NCBI GenBank assembly: GCA_964513285.1
Contig: CAZEML010000009.1
Span: forward strand, 1 to 48,187
Origin: UBA11606 sp964513285
Lineage (GTDB): Bacteria; Actinomycetota; Acidimicrobiia; Acidimicrobiales; Aldehydirespiratoraceae
DNA: 48,187 nt
Reading direction: 5' to 3'
Shown: in pieces, positions 15,543-23,915 of the stretch
How positions within the stretch are numbered: the first letter of the stretch is position 1
Layout: each line of letters starts with the position of its first letter
Program-made: the position numbers and the translations under genes
Notes under the pieces: generated by a model
What the model saw: only the letters and a program-made list of their open reading frames with translations
Databases searched by the model: none
What the model was told of the DNA's origin: nothing

Positions 15543-16450
15543 CAGCGGGTCCTCCTCGTTTCGGACGGGTCGGTGTCGGGCTCGCCCAGTCTGATCAGGG
15601 TCGTGAGGTGCCGCAACAACGGGGTCTCGATCCCGTGCTGTCGAGCACGTTCGAGGACATCGTGATTGCGGATCCGCCACTCGGTGGGCTGACCGTTGAG
15701 TCGATCGGTCGTCATCGACGAGATGTGATCACCCGCAGCCTCGGCGACCAGGTCGATGATCGGGCCGAAGTCGCTGCGCTCGATCGTGGCCCCGTCGGCG
15801 ATCGCGACCTGTTGGACCTCGTCGGCGAGTTCGGCGGCGAGCGCCCGGGCGTCGGGATCGGTGAGCGCCGAGTTCGGGGTGCGAGCCAGCACGGTGATCG
15901 AACCGACGACGGCGTTCATCAGCAGCTTCTGCCAGGAGGCGGTGTGCCAGTCGTCGGTCGGCGTGACGGTGAGGTGGGTGCCCTCGAAACGTTCGATGGT
16001 TCGCCGTCCCGCGTCGTCGTCGGGCACGACAAGTTGGCGACGGAAGCCGACGCGCACATGACCGGGGGCGACCCGGTCGGCGGGGATGTTGACGACCGCC
16101 GGGACGAGCGACGCGTCGCCGATCAACGGCTGGACGCGCTCGCGATGCGTGATGCCGTTCTGGAGGACGACGACGTCCGTGTGGGCCGCACACGACACCT
16201 CGAGCCAGCGCCGTACGTCGTCGGTCTGATGCGCCTTGGTGCCGAGCAACACGAGGTCGAACGGTCCGGTGATGGCGAACGGGTCGGTGAGGACCGGCAC
16301 CTCGCTCTGGATCAAGGCGTCGTCGAGTTCGACGATCATCTCGTCGAACCGGGTGCGGGCGGCGACCGCCAAGGCCGTGTCGGCGCGCTGCAACAACGCA
16401 CCCCCGACGGTGAGCCCGATCGCCCCGGGCCCGATGAGCAGCGCCCGCAT
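15542..16450 (-). CDS. 2-dehydropantoate 2-reductase (ketopantoate reductase) family protein
   Basis: Encodes 302 residues starting MRALLIGPGAIGLTVGGALL, a Rossmann GxGxxG for NADP. LLGTKAHQTDDV (the TKA motif), LQNGI and SWQKLLMNAVVGSITVL (catalytic Lys and Asn) fit the family. True PanE activity is not certain because this family has many paralogs. The chosen ATG overlaps the M48 protease stop (TGATG); a longer frame reaches 16471 but is less likely. Confidence 0.85.
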   Translation of the reverse strand: MRALLIGPGAIGLTVGGALLQRADTALAVAARTRFDEMIVELDDALIQSEVPVLTDPFAITGPFDLVLLGTKAHQTDDVRRWLEVSCAAHTDVVVLQNGITHRERVQPLIGDASLVPAVVNIPADRVAPGHVRVGFRRQLVVPDDDAGRRTIERFEGTHLTVTPTDDWHTASWQKLLMNAVVGSITVLARTPNSALTDPDARALAAELADEVQQVAIADGATIERSDFGPIIDLVAEAAGDHISSMTTDRLNGQPTEWRIRNHDVLERARQHGIETPLLRHLTTLIRLGEPDTDPSETRRTR

Positions 16451-17430
16451 CAGTCGTCGTTGCGCTGCCACGCCGAGGCGACTCGGCTGGTGACGTTGCC
16501 GACCCGCTTGCCGACGTCGTCGACCAGGTCGCGAGCGGCAGAGGCGTACCCGGCGGCGGCGTCGCCCAGATCCTCGGAGTAGGCGGTGTCGGCGTCGTCG
16601 GCGACGGTGCGGTACTCGCCGGCGAGGATCGACTCGTAGGCGCCACTGTCGATCCAGTTCCGGAGCTCGGCCACTCGAACCACGGCGAAGGGATGGGTGG
16701 ACCCGAGCGCGGCGAGCATCTTGTAGATCCCGTCGAGGGTGTCGCCACCGTCGCGGTACTCGTCGGACTGGGCGATGAAGGCGTCGAGGTCGAGGTCCTC
16801 GCCTCGGCTTCCGCCGGCGATCTTCATCAGCGCGCTCATCATGACCCGGGGCTGCTGGGTTGCGAGCACGCCGGCCCGATCACACGACAGCTCGGCTTTG
16901 CGGCTCCATTCGAGGAGCGCGTACAGGACCGGACGGACCGCCACGCCGGCGAGCGGATACCGCGTGAAGGTGAACCGCAGCAGGATGAACAGCATCGTGC
17001 GGTACAACGCATGGCCACTCAGGATGTGGCCCATCTCGTGGCCGATCACCGCCTCGATCTCGTCCTGGTCGAGGACCTCGATCGTCGACGAGTTCAACAC
17101 GATGAACGGATGGTCGAGCCCGACCGCTCCGGCGTTGACCAGCGGTGTCTGGCTGACGTAGAGCTCGGGCGGTTCGGCGACGTCGAAGACGTCACAGACC
17201 GCCAGGAGCCGTTCGTGGACCCACGGGTACTGGGTTTCGGTCACGCGCACGGCGTTGGCCTTGAACGTCAGCCGGATCGATTTCTCGCCGAAGAGCCCGA
17301 CCAGCTTGCGCAAGACCAGGTCCCAACCCGGGATCCGTCGGAGGGCGTTGAGTGCCGCCCGGTCCGCGGGGTGCTCCCACGCCGTCGGGCTGATCTCGGG
17401 AAACCGCACGCGTTCGTCGATCGATGCCAT
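16450..17430 (-). CDS. M48-family zinc metalloprotease
   Basis: Encodes 326 residues. HEMGH at 131-135 and E180 in RKAELSCDRAG provide the zinc ligands, with a hydrophobic stretch between (about 141-172) as in HtpX/Ste24-like proteases. It has no signal peptide. The C-terminal 60 residues are an acidic tail of low complexity. A TACGGT lies five bases before the ATG. It is the first gene of the overlapped four-gene operon. Its substrate may be misfolded membrane or cytoplasmic proteins; unknown. Confidence 0.9.
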   Translation of the reverse strand: MASIDERVRFPEISPTAWEHPADRAALNALRRIPGWDLVLRKLVGLFGEKSIRLTFKANAVRVTETQYPWVHERLLAVCDVFDVAEPPELYVSQTPLVNAGAVGLDHPFIVLNSSTIEVLDQDEIEAVIGHEMGHILSGHALYRTMLFILLRFTFTRYPLAGVAVRPVLYALLEWSRKAELSCDRAGVLATQQPRVMMSALMKIAGGSRGEDLDLDAFIAQSDEYRDGGDTLDGIYKMLAALGSTHPFAVVRVAELRNWIDSGAYESILAGEYRTVADDADTAYSEDLGDAAAGYASAARDLVDDVGKRVGNVTSRVASAWQRNDD

Positions 17431-17498
17431 GCTCAACCGTAGAACGTGGCACGGCGGCCTGAAGCGTCACTCGCCCTCGAGGTCGATCAGAACGTGGA

Positions 17499-18374
17499 TC
17501 AGGCGGCGGTGGCCAGCGACGGGTCGAGGTAGGCGTCGATCGGCGCGTCCCATGCCGGGATCGAGTTCGTCTCGGGGTCGTAGGCCTGCAACCACATGGG
17601 CATCCACGACGGGTCCGCTTGACGGTTCGGATGGTGCGACGGCAACGCGGTGATCGCCATCGTCGGCGCCACCTCGAAGAAGAAGCCGATGCCCCAGCTC
17701 CACAGCCGGAACCATGCGACCGGGCTGAACAGCTTGCGCCACGCCGCGAGTTGGACGACGACGCCACAGAAGATGAACCACACCAACATGGCGAAGCACA
17801 CCGCCATCGCTGTGACGTAGCGGAGGCGGTTGCCGTCGACGGCCGCCCACACATCGTGGGCGACGGTCTTGTGCTCGACCTCTTCGGCGAGATGCCACAG
17901 GAAGAGGGTGGCGGGTGCGTCGTCGGCGCCGCGGAACAGCGAGTGGCGCCTCGCGTCCATCCAGCGAGCGGCGGCGAACGCCGTCGCCTCGAACCCGGCG
18001 GCGTAGGCCACACCGAACCGATGCCCGGCTCGGCGGTTGAGGAAGCCATAGCTCCGCTTCAGCCAGCGCTCGACGTGGCGCAGCGCAGGATGCTGGTTCC
18101 GCAGGATCTCGTTGAACCGGCGGTGCTGTTGGGCGTGCTCGCGTTCTTGTTCGAGGTAGGCCCGGACTTCGGTGGCGAGTCGTTCGTCGCCGGAGGCCTC
18201 GATCTCGGGCAGCGCGTCGCGCACCGCCTTCATCACATACGGCTCGCCGTACGGCATGCCGAGCGACAGCGCGTTGCACGCCGCGGAGAACTCGGGCTTG
18301 CGGGGCTGCCAGGCCGCCCTGGTGTCGGCTGGGTACTCCAGCCGGATCGGCCGGTGCGGAACGGTTCCCTCCAT
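17499..18374 (-). CDS. PF10118-type metal-dependent hydrolase (ferritin-like diiron candidate)
   Basis: Encodes 291 residues. Helix motifs EQEREHAQQH and HLAEEVEHKTVAHDVW carry the Glu/His pairs expected of a diiron site, which matches the predicted metal-dependent hydrolase family PF10118. One or two hydrophobic segments around residues 190-245 (AMLVWFIFCGVVVQL) suggest membrane association. The start MEGTVPHRPIRLEYP is chosen for the GGGGAG just upstream; the frame is open to 18425. A large hairpin lies in the leader. Confidence 0.85.
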   Translation of the reverse strand: MEGTVPHRPIRLEYPADTRAAWQPRKPEFSAACNALSLGMPYGEPYVMKAVRDALPEIEASGDERLATEVRAYLEQEREHAQQHRRFNEILRNQHPALRHVERWLKRSYGFLNRRAGHRFGVAYAAGFEATAFAAARWMDARRHSLFRGADDAPATLFLWHLAEEVEHKTVAHDVWAAVDGNRLRYVTAMAVCFAMLVWFIFCGVVVQLAAWRKLFSPVAWFRLWSWGIGFFFEVAPTMAITALPSHHPNRQADPSWMPMWLQAYDPETNSIPAWDAPIDAYLDPSLATAA

Positions 18375-18415
18375 GTCTCCCCATCGGCACCGCGGCGGCG
18401 AACTGGAGGACGCGT

Positions 18416-18447
18416 CACGGCCCACCGCCGAGAGGAGGTGGGCCGTG
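18416..18447. other. Perfect 11-bp stem-loop
   Basis: CACGGCCCACC (18416-18426) pairs with GGTGGGCCGTG (18437-18447) around a 10-base loop. It lies between the small membrane-protein gene and the diiron gene on the minus strand. There is no U-tract on either side, so it may be a transcription barrier or a structured leader. Confidence 0.6.
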
Positions 18448-18486
18448 CGACTCCTGGAGGAGATCTCGTTGCGGTTGTCCGCCGGG

Positions 18487-18600
18487 TCAGAAGGTGAGCA
18501 GGAACCCGCCGATCCAGCCCACTCCGACCATCAACCCAACGAGGGCCGCCAGGAACAACGCCTTGGTCTCCGTTCTGGTGACCGTCGGCGTGCTCTGCAT
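18487..18600 (-). CDS. Small single-pass membrane protein
   Basis: A 37-residue frame, MQSTPTVTRTETK followed by one hydrophobic helix (about residues 14-37: ALFLAALVGLMVGVGW then IGGFLLTF). AGGTGG lies four bases before the ATG. Too short for family recognition. The helix contains GxxxG-like glycine spacing, so it may oligomerise or partner with a larger membrane protein. Palindromes flank it on both sides. Confidence 0.55.
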   Translation of the reverse strand: MQSTPTVTRTETKALFLAALVGLMVGVGWIGGFLLTF

Positions 18601-18657
18601 GGCGCCACCTTGGACGACCCGCGGCCGTCTGTCTGTCGTCTGGCTGTCACAAGACCT

Positions 18658-18676
18658 ATGACGTGTGCCACGTCAT
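18658..18676. promoter_or_regulatory. Perfect inverted repeat ATGACGTG-N3-CACGTCAT
   Basis: Eight-base arms with a three-base spacer, 58 bases upstream of the small membrane-protein start and 30 bases past the phosphatase stop. It could be an operator for the small gene. There is no U-tract for a terminator. Confidence 0.45.
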
Positions 18677-18705
18677 CGCTGGCGCGCGTCGCCTGACCGG
18701 TCCGG

Positions 18706-19515
18706 TCAGCGATCGCGGACCGAACGAAAGGCGGCCGCGGCGTCGGCTGCGGTCGCGCTGACCAGGAGACCGAGCCGATCGTCGTCGGGCCGGTAGCGGC
18801 TGCCGTCGGGACGCAGGGCATCGGCGCCCGCCTCCATCGCGAAGAGGGCGCCGGGCGCGTGATCCCACGGATGGGTCCGCCAGTAGAACAACAACTCGAC
18901 CTCGCCGTTGACCAGGTCGACGTACTCGACGCCCGCGCAGCCCACGCCGCCGACCGGGTCGCCCACGTGCTCCCGGAACCGGACGACGGGCGGGCGGTCG
19001 GCCTCGGGCACGTACCGAGTGCGGATGATCGCCGTCCACGTCACCGGGTCGGGGTCGCCGGGCGGGATGCGCGCCGGCTCGTCGTTGATCGTGGCCCCCG
19101 CGCCGGCGACCGCAATCGCCATCTGGTCGCGCTGTGGGATCCAAATCCAGCTCGCGACGGGAAGCCCGTCGGCGATCCTCGCCACCATCACCGCGTAGCC
19201 GGTCCAGCCCTTGGCGAAGTTCTTCGTACCGTCGAGTGGATCGACGAGCCAGCAGTCGCCGGCGCGCAGGTGGTCGAGCACGTCGGGGTCAGCCGCCACG
19301 CCTTCCTCGCCGACGACGGGCACGTCGTCGATCGCTCGGAGTGAGACTGACAGGAGCGCTTCGCACTCGTGGTCGGCGACGGTGACGACATCGCCGGGCG
19401 ACTTCTCGTCGACGTCGCCATCGGCGAGCGCGCCGAAGCGGGGAGCGATGGCCTCGGCCTCCGCGGCTCGAATCGCCGCCGCCACCTCGGTGGTGTCCGC
19501 CCAGGAGAGTTGCAC
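18706..19515 (-). CDS. Inositol monophosphatase family protein
   Basis: Encodes 269 residues from a GTG. VVGEEGV, WLVDPLDGTKNFAKG (metal-binding core) and HPWDHAPGALFAMEAGA (second metal motif) define the Mg2+-dependent IMPase superfamily, which includes inositol-1-phosphatase, histidinol-phosphatase (HisN) and CysQ. The exact substrate cannot be assigned from sequence alone. It lies next to, and opposite, argS, separated by a tRNA gene on its own strand. Confidence 0.9.
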   Translation of the reverse strand: MQLSWADTTEVAAAIRAAEAEAIAPRFGALADGDVDEKSPGDVVTVADHECEALLSVSLRAIDDVPVVGEEGVAADPDVLDHLRAGDCWLVDPLDGTKNFAKGWTGYAVMVARIADGLPVASWIWIPQRDQMAIAVAGAGATINDEPARIPPGDPDPVTWTAIIRTRYVPEADRPPVVRFREHVGDPVGGVGCAGVEYVDLVNGEVELLFYWRTHPWDHAPGALFAMEAGADALRPDGSRYRPDDDRLGLLVSATAADAAAAFRSVRDR

Positions 19516-19560
19516 TCGGCCAGTGTGGCATCCAAGCGTGAACCGACCGCGACGGTGGTG

Positions 19561-19635
19561 TGGCGCCCTCGGCAGGACTCGAACCTGCGCACACGGCTCC
19601 GGAGGCCGATGCTCTATCCGCTGAGCTACGAGGGC
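19561..19635 (-). tRNA. tRNA-Arg (anticodon CCG)
   Basis: On the minus strand the acceptor arm GCCCTCG pairs with CGAGGGC, the D arm is GCTC/GAGC, the anticodon loop CTCCGGA reads CCG, the T arm is GCAGG/CCTGC with loop TTCGAGT, the discriminator is G, and CCA is genome-encoded. 75 bases including CCA. Confidence 0.95.
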
Positions 19636-19763
19636 TCGCTCCCGAAGGAGCGGTGCGTCACCCTACCCGCAAACCTCAGGGGGGCAACGAGGCTTCTTCG
19701 GCGTCGAGTGCGACCCGAAACGTCGCTCGGTCAGGTGGGGTCGGCCGGTAGCATCGAGCCTTC

Positions 19764-21371
19764 ATGGACGTCAGAGATCACCTCCGCGACGGTCTTCGGG
19801 CCGCGCTCGCCGAAGCCGGGGTCGACCCGCTTCCCGACGAGATCGCACTCGAGCGTCCCGCGAACCGCGACCACGGCGATTGGTCCTCCAACGTCGCCCT
19901 CGCGACCGCCAAGAAGGCGGGCAAGAACCCGCGCGAACTCGGGCAGGCGCTGGTCGATCACCTGACTGCGAACCCGCCGGCCCACGTCGCCGCCGTCGAG
20001 ATCGCCGGGCCCGGCTTCGTGAACTTCCGCCTCGCCGACTCGTGGCTCTACGAGGTGCTCGCCGACGTGCTCGATCAGGGTGTCGATGGCTATGCCACCC
20101 CCGACCTCGGCGCCGGCGTGCACGTCAACGTCGAGTTCGTGAGCGCCAACCCCAACAAGCCGTTGCACGCCGGTCACGGTCGGGGCGCCTGCTACGGCGA
20201 CTCGATCGCCCGCCTCAAGGAACGGTGCGGTTTCCAGGTCACCCGGGAGACCTACATCAACGACCGCGGCGTGCAGATGACCAACTACGCCGCGTCGCTC
20301 GCCGCCGCGAAGGCCGGTGAGCCGATCCCCGAAGACGGCTACCAGGGCGCGTACATCCACGAGTGGGCCGCCGAGATGCCCGACGACGCCGACCCGCTCG
20401 AGTGGGGGCTGCAACGGGGCCTCGACTCGCACCGGGCGACGCTCGAAGCGCTCGACATCCACCACGAGGTCTGGTTCAGCGAACGGTCCTTGGTGCCGAC
20501 CGGAGCGATCAACGCGGCGATGGAGGATCTCAAGGTCCACAACGCGGTCTTCGAAGAGGACGGCGCCGTCTGGCTGCGCACGACCGACTACGGCGACGAC
20601 AAGGACCGGGTCCTCGTCAAGAGCGACGGCGACCTCACCTACCTCGCCCCCGACATCGCCTACCACCAGAACAAGTTCGAACGGGCGGCCCAGCTCTTCA
20701 ACGTCTGGGGTGCTGACCATCACGGCTACGTCGTGCGCATGAAGGCGGCGATGCAGCTGCTCGGCCACGACCCCGATGCCCTGGAGATCGCCATCACCCA
20801 GATGGTCGACTTCATGAAGGACGGCGAGCCGATGAAGATGTCGGGTCGGTCCGGCAACCAGATCGACCTCGACGAGATCATCGCCGAAGTCGGCCCCGAT
20901 GCCGCCCGGTTCACCTACCTGATGCAGTCGGTCGACAGTCGCCAGACGTTCGACCTCGACGAGGTCGCCAAGCAGGGCATGGACAACCCGGTCTTCTACG
21001 TCCAGTACGCCCACGCCCGCATCTGCTCGATCTTCGCCAAGGCCGCCGAGGCCGGGGTGGAGCGGTCGGCGTTCACCGACGTCGATCCGTCGCTGCTCGT
21101 CCACGAGCGGGAACTCGAGGTCCTGCGGTCGCTGCAGGAGCTGCCCGACATCGTGCGGATCGCCTGCACCGACAACGCCCCCCACCGCGTCGTTGCGTGG
21201 GCGCGTGAGCAGGCGGCGGCGCTGCACGGCTTCTACCACGACTGTTACGTGATGGGCGATGGCGTCGCCCCGGAGCTGACGCAGGCCCGGCTCGCCCTGG
21301 TGGCGGCCAGCCAGGTCGGCCTCCAGATCGCCCTGCACCTCCTCGGGGTCTCCGCCCCCGAGTCGATGTGA
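19764..21371 (+). CDS. argS: Arginyl-tRNA synthetase
   Basis: A class I synthetase of 535 residues. The N-terminal Add1-like domain (RDHGDWSSNVALATAKK) leads to EFVSANPNKPLHAGHGRG, with HAGH (135-138) as the HIGH motif. MKMSGRSGN replaces KMSKS, as usual for ArgRS, and the C-terminal DALR domain contains YVQYAHARICSI. It charges tRNA-Arg. A TAGCAT (19749-19754) lies nine bases before the ATG, suggesting leaderless start. It heads the argS-lysA block. Confidence 0.97.
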   Translation: MDVRDHLRDGLRAALAEAGVDPLPDEIALERPANRDHGDWSSNVALATAKKAGKNPRELGQALVDHLTANPPAHVAAVEIAGPGFVNFRLADSWLYEVLADVLDQGVDGYATPDLGAGVHVNVEFVSANPNKPLHAGHGRGACYGDSIARLKERCGFQVTRETYINDRGVQMTNYAASLAAAKAGEPIPEDGYQGAYIHEWAAEMPDDADPLEWGLQRGLDSHRATLEALDIHHEVWFSERSLVPTGAINAAMEDLKVHNAVFEEDGAVWLRTTDYGDDKDRVLVKSDGDLTYLAPDIAYHQNKFERAAQLFNVWGADHHGYVVRMKAAMQLLGHDPDALEIAITQMVDFMKDGEPMKMSGRSGNQIDLDEIIAEVGPDAARFTYLMQSVDSRQTFDLDEVAKQGMDNPVFYVQYAHARICSIFAKAAEAGVERSAFTDVDPSLLVHERELEVLRSLQELPDIVRIACTDNAPHRVVAWAREQAAALHGFYHDCYVMGDGVAPELTQARLALVAASQVGLQIALHLLGVSAPESM

Positions 21372-21386
21372 TCCGGCGGTCCTGAC

Positions 21387-22652
21387 GTGCGTCCCCTTCC
21401 CACCCGACTCCTGCCCGAGACCGCCGAGGTCGTCGAGGGCGTGCTCCACATCGGTGGCTGCAACACCCTCGACCTCGCCGCCGAGTTCGGCACCCCGGTC
21501 TTCATCTACGACGAGCAGCACCTCCGCAACCGATGCCGCGAGGCGGTCGAGGCGTTCGGCCCCGGCGTCGCCTACGCCACCAAGGCCTTCTTGTGCGGGG
21601 CGATGGCCCGCCTCGCCCACGAGGAGGGCATGCACCTCGACGTCGCCACGGGCGGCGAGCTCCACGTCGCGCTGAGCGCCGGCGTGCCGGCCGACAAGCT
21701 CGTCCTCCACGGCAACAACAAGTCGCCCCTCGAGCTCCGCATGGCGGTCGAGGCCGGGATCGGCCGCATCGTCGTCGACAGCTTCGACGAACTCGATCGC
21801 CTCGATGCGCTGCACGCCGAGACCGGCATCGTGCCCAAGGTGCTGCTCCGGCTCACCCCGGGCATCAAGGCCGAGACCCACGACTACATCTCGACCGGTC
21901 AGAACGACTCCAAGTTCGGCTTCACCGTCTCGACCGGGCTCGCCGAGCAGGCGATCGCCCGGGCTCAGGCGTCAGCGTCGGTCGAGCTGCTCGGCATCCA
22001 CGCCCACATCGGCAGTCAGGTCTTCGCCGTCGGTTCGCTCGGCAAGGCCGCCGCCGCGATCGGCGAGATCGCGGTCGCCCACGACTTCGCCGAGATGTCG
22101 GTCGGCGGCGGGCTCGGCGTGCCCTACGTCGAGGACGAGCGGGCGCCGACGATCGGGGAGTGGGGCCGCGTCGTGTCCGACGCCTGCGCAGCCGCCGGCG
22201 TGACCGCCACCATCTCCGCCGAACCGGGCCGATCGATCACCGCTGCGGCAGCGGTGACGCTCTACTCGGTGGGCACGATCAAGCGGCTCGACGGCATCCG
22301 CACGTACGTGTCGGTCGACGGCGGCATGAGCGACAACCCGCGCCCTGTGCTCTACGGCTCGGGCTATGAGACGTTCCTGCCACGCGCGGTCGAGGCGGAC
22401 CGTCCCGAGACGGTCACCGTCGTGGGCAAGCATTGCGAGTCCGGCGACGTCTTGGTCCGCGAAGGCCTGCTGCCCGCCGACGTCGAGGTCGGCGACATCC
22501 TCGCCACGCCCGTCACCGGTGCCTACGGTCATTCGATGGGGTCGAACTACAACAAGGTGCTGCGTCCGCCGGTCGTGTTCGTCCGCGATGGTGATGCCCG
22601 CCTCGTCGTTCGGCGCGAGACCTACGACGACCTCACGAGGCTCGACGTCTGA
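21387..22652 (+). CDS. lysA: Diaminopimelate decarboxylase
   Basis: Encodes 421 residues from a GTG. VAYATKAFLC carries the PLP Lys66, GIHAHIGSQV the PLP/substrate loop, SVGGGLGVPY the phosphate-binding Gly-rich loop, and KHCESGDVLV the catalytic Cys region. It converts meso-diaminopimelate to lysine, the last step of that pathway. It follows argS by 15 bases as in mycobacteria, then PqqD-like follows one base after the stop. Confidence 0.97.
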   Translation: MRPLPTRLLPETAEVVEGVLHIGGCNTLDLAAEFGTPVFIYDEQHLRNRCREAVEAFGPGVAYATKAFLCGAMARLAHEEGMHLDVATGGELHVALSAGVPADKLVLHGNNKSPLELRMAVEAGIGRIVVDSFDELDRLDALHAETGIVPKVLLRLTPGIKAETHDYISTGQNDSKFGFTVSTGLAEQAIARAQASASVELLGIHAHIGSQVFAVGSLGKAAAAIGEIAVAHDFAEMSVGGGLGVPYVEDERAPTIGEWGRVVSDACAAAGVTATISAEPGRSITAAAAVTLYSVGTIKRLDGIRTYVSVDGGMSDNPRPVLYGSGYETFLPRAVEADRPETVTVVGKHCESGDVLVREGLLPADVEVGDILATPVTGAYGHSMGSNYNKVLRPPVVFVRDGDARLVVRRETYDDLTRLDV

Positions 22653-22653
22653 C

Positions 22654-22932
22654 ATGACGACGCTCTCGCCCGACACACCGCTCCGCCGGGGGCCGGTGCT
22701 GTGGCGGCGAAGCGGTGACCAGGTGCTCGTGCGCCGCCGCGGTCACGACGAGCTCACGGTGCTCGCCGGCACCGGGGTCGCGCTCTGGGAGGCGATCGTC
22801 GAGCCGATCACGTTCGACTCGCTCTCCACCGGGCTGGCCGCTGCGCACGACGCTCCGGTCGACACGGTCGCCGCCGACCTGCGTGTCGCGCTCGAGTCCT
22901 TGCTCGCCGACGGGGTCGTGGAGGTCGCGTGA
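22654..22932 (+). CDS. PqqD-like (RRE-fold) small protein
   Basis: Encodes 92 residues. LWRRSGDQVLVRRRGHDELTVLAGTGVALWEAI follows the PqqD pattern (hydrophobic strands, then G-x-x-hydrophobic-W-E), and the rest is a helical winged-helix-like end. PqqD-family proteins bind leader peptides of RiPP precursors or act in related sugar-kinase systems. No precursor or radical SAM gene is in the window. Its stop overlaps the next start (GTGA), and it begins one base after lysA. Confidence 0.75.
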   Translation: MTTLSPDTPLRRGPVLWRRSGDQVLVRRRGHDELTVLAGTGVALWEAIVEPITFDSLSTGLAAAHDAPVDTVAADLRVALESLLADGVVEVA

Positions 22933-23915
22933 GTCCGATCCTCGACGTCGTCGCCGGCTGGAATCTCGCCGATGGGGTGATCGACTCGGTCGATCCCTTC
23001 GACGCGGCCCGCCATCTGCCGCTGATGGCCGAACATCGACTGACCGGCGTCGCTCACGCGGCGATGCTCGCCGGTGACCTCGAGGTCGACGATCCCGAGC
23101 TGGTTCGCGGCGCCCATCGCGACGCCATGGCCCGATCGCTGCTGCTCGAAGACGTGTTGCTCGCCGCGGCTGAGGTCCTCGACCGAGCCGGCGTCGAACA
23201 CCGGGTGTTGAAGGGCGCCGCGCTCGCACACCGGGTCGGCAGACCCGAGCAGCGCGAGTTCGGCGACAACGACCTGCTCGTGCGGCCCGATCAGCTCCCC
23301 CGGGCCGCGGCGGCGCTCGAGGCCGAGGGCGCGGTCCGTGCGTTCCCCGCGCTGTCCGCGACCTGGGAGACGCGGTTCGCCAAGTCGATCACCCTCCGGT
23401 GGCGCGACACCGAACTCGACCTGCACCGCACCCTCGCTCCCGGGCCCTACGGCCTGACGATCGACGGCGACGCCCTCTTCGCGTCCTCGGCCACGATCGA
23501 GCTCGCCGGGGTGGCGTTGCCGACGTTGAGCGACGAGCACCATCTGATCCACGCCGCGGTGCACGTGGCGCTCGGCGACGTCACGCCGCGGCTCGGCAAT
23601 GTTCGCGACACCGCCGTGCTGCTCGCGAGCCCACAGCTCGACGCCGACCGAGTCATCGCCACCGTGGTCCGGTGGGGGATCGGGGCACCGTTCGCCGAAG
23701 GGATCGCTGCCGCCGACGCGATCGGGGCGGAGACGACCGGTGTGGTCGAGTGGGCGCGCCGATTCCGCTCGGGTGGCCGCGATCGCCGCTTGATGGCGAG
23801 CTACCGGCAACGCGAGGGTCGCTTCCGCCGTCAGGCCCTTGCGTCGCTTCGCGTTCTCGGGTGGCGCGACCGGGTCGCGTACGTGCGGTCGCTCAGATCC
23901 AGTCGAGCAGGCTGA
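22929..23915 (+). CDS. NTP_transf_5-type putative nucleotidyltransferase
   Basis: Encodes 328 residues. The core LDRAGVEHRVLKGAAL followed by RPEQREFGDNDLLVRP (D-x-D-like GDNDLLV) and DTELDLHRTL matches the uncharacterised nucleotidyltransferase family PF14907. HHLIHAAVHVALG lies in the C-terminal helical part. Family members sit next to PqqD/RRE proteins and kinases in lasso-peptide and related clusters. The reaction is unknown. Its 3' end overlaps the convergent kinase gene by 23 bases. Confidence 0.8.
   Translation: MSPILDVVAGWNLADGVIDSVDPFDAARHLPLMAEHRLTGVAHAAMLAGDLEVDDPELVRGAHRDAMARSLLLEDVLLAAAEVLDRAGVEHRVLKGAALAHRVGRPEQREFGDNDLLVRPDQLPRAAAALEAEGAVRAFPALSATWETRFAKSITLRWRDTELDLHRTLAPGPYGLTIDGDALFASSATIELAGVALPTLSDEHHLIHAAVHVALGDVTPRLGNVRDTAVLLASPQLDADRVIATVVRWGIGAPFAEGIAAADAIGAETTGVVEWARRFRSGGRDRRLMASYRQREGRFRRQALASLRVLGWRDRVAYVRSLRSSRAG

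Noticed and set aside
19731..21881. 716-residue open frame antisense to argS and lysA
   Set aside because: Caused by high GC third positions; no domain, and it lies opposite two certain genes.
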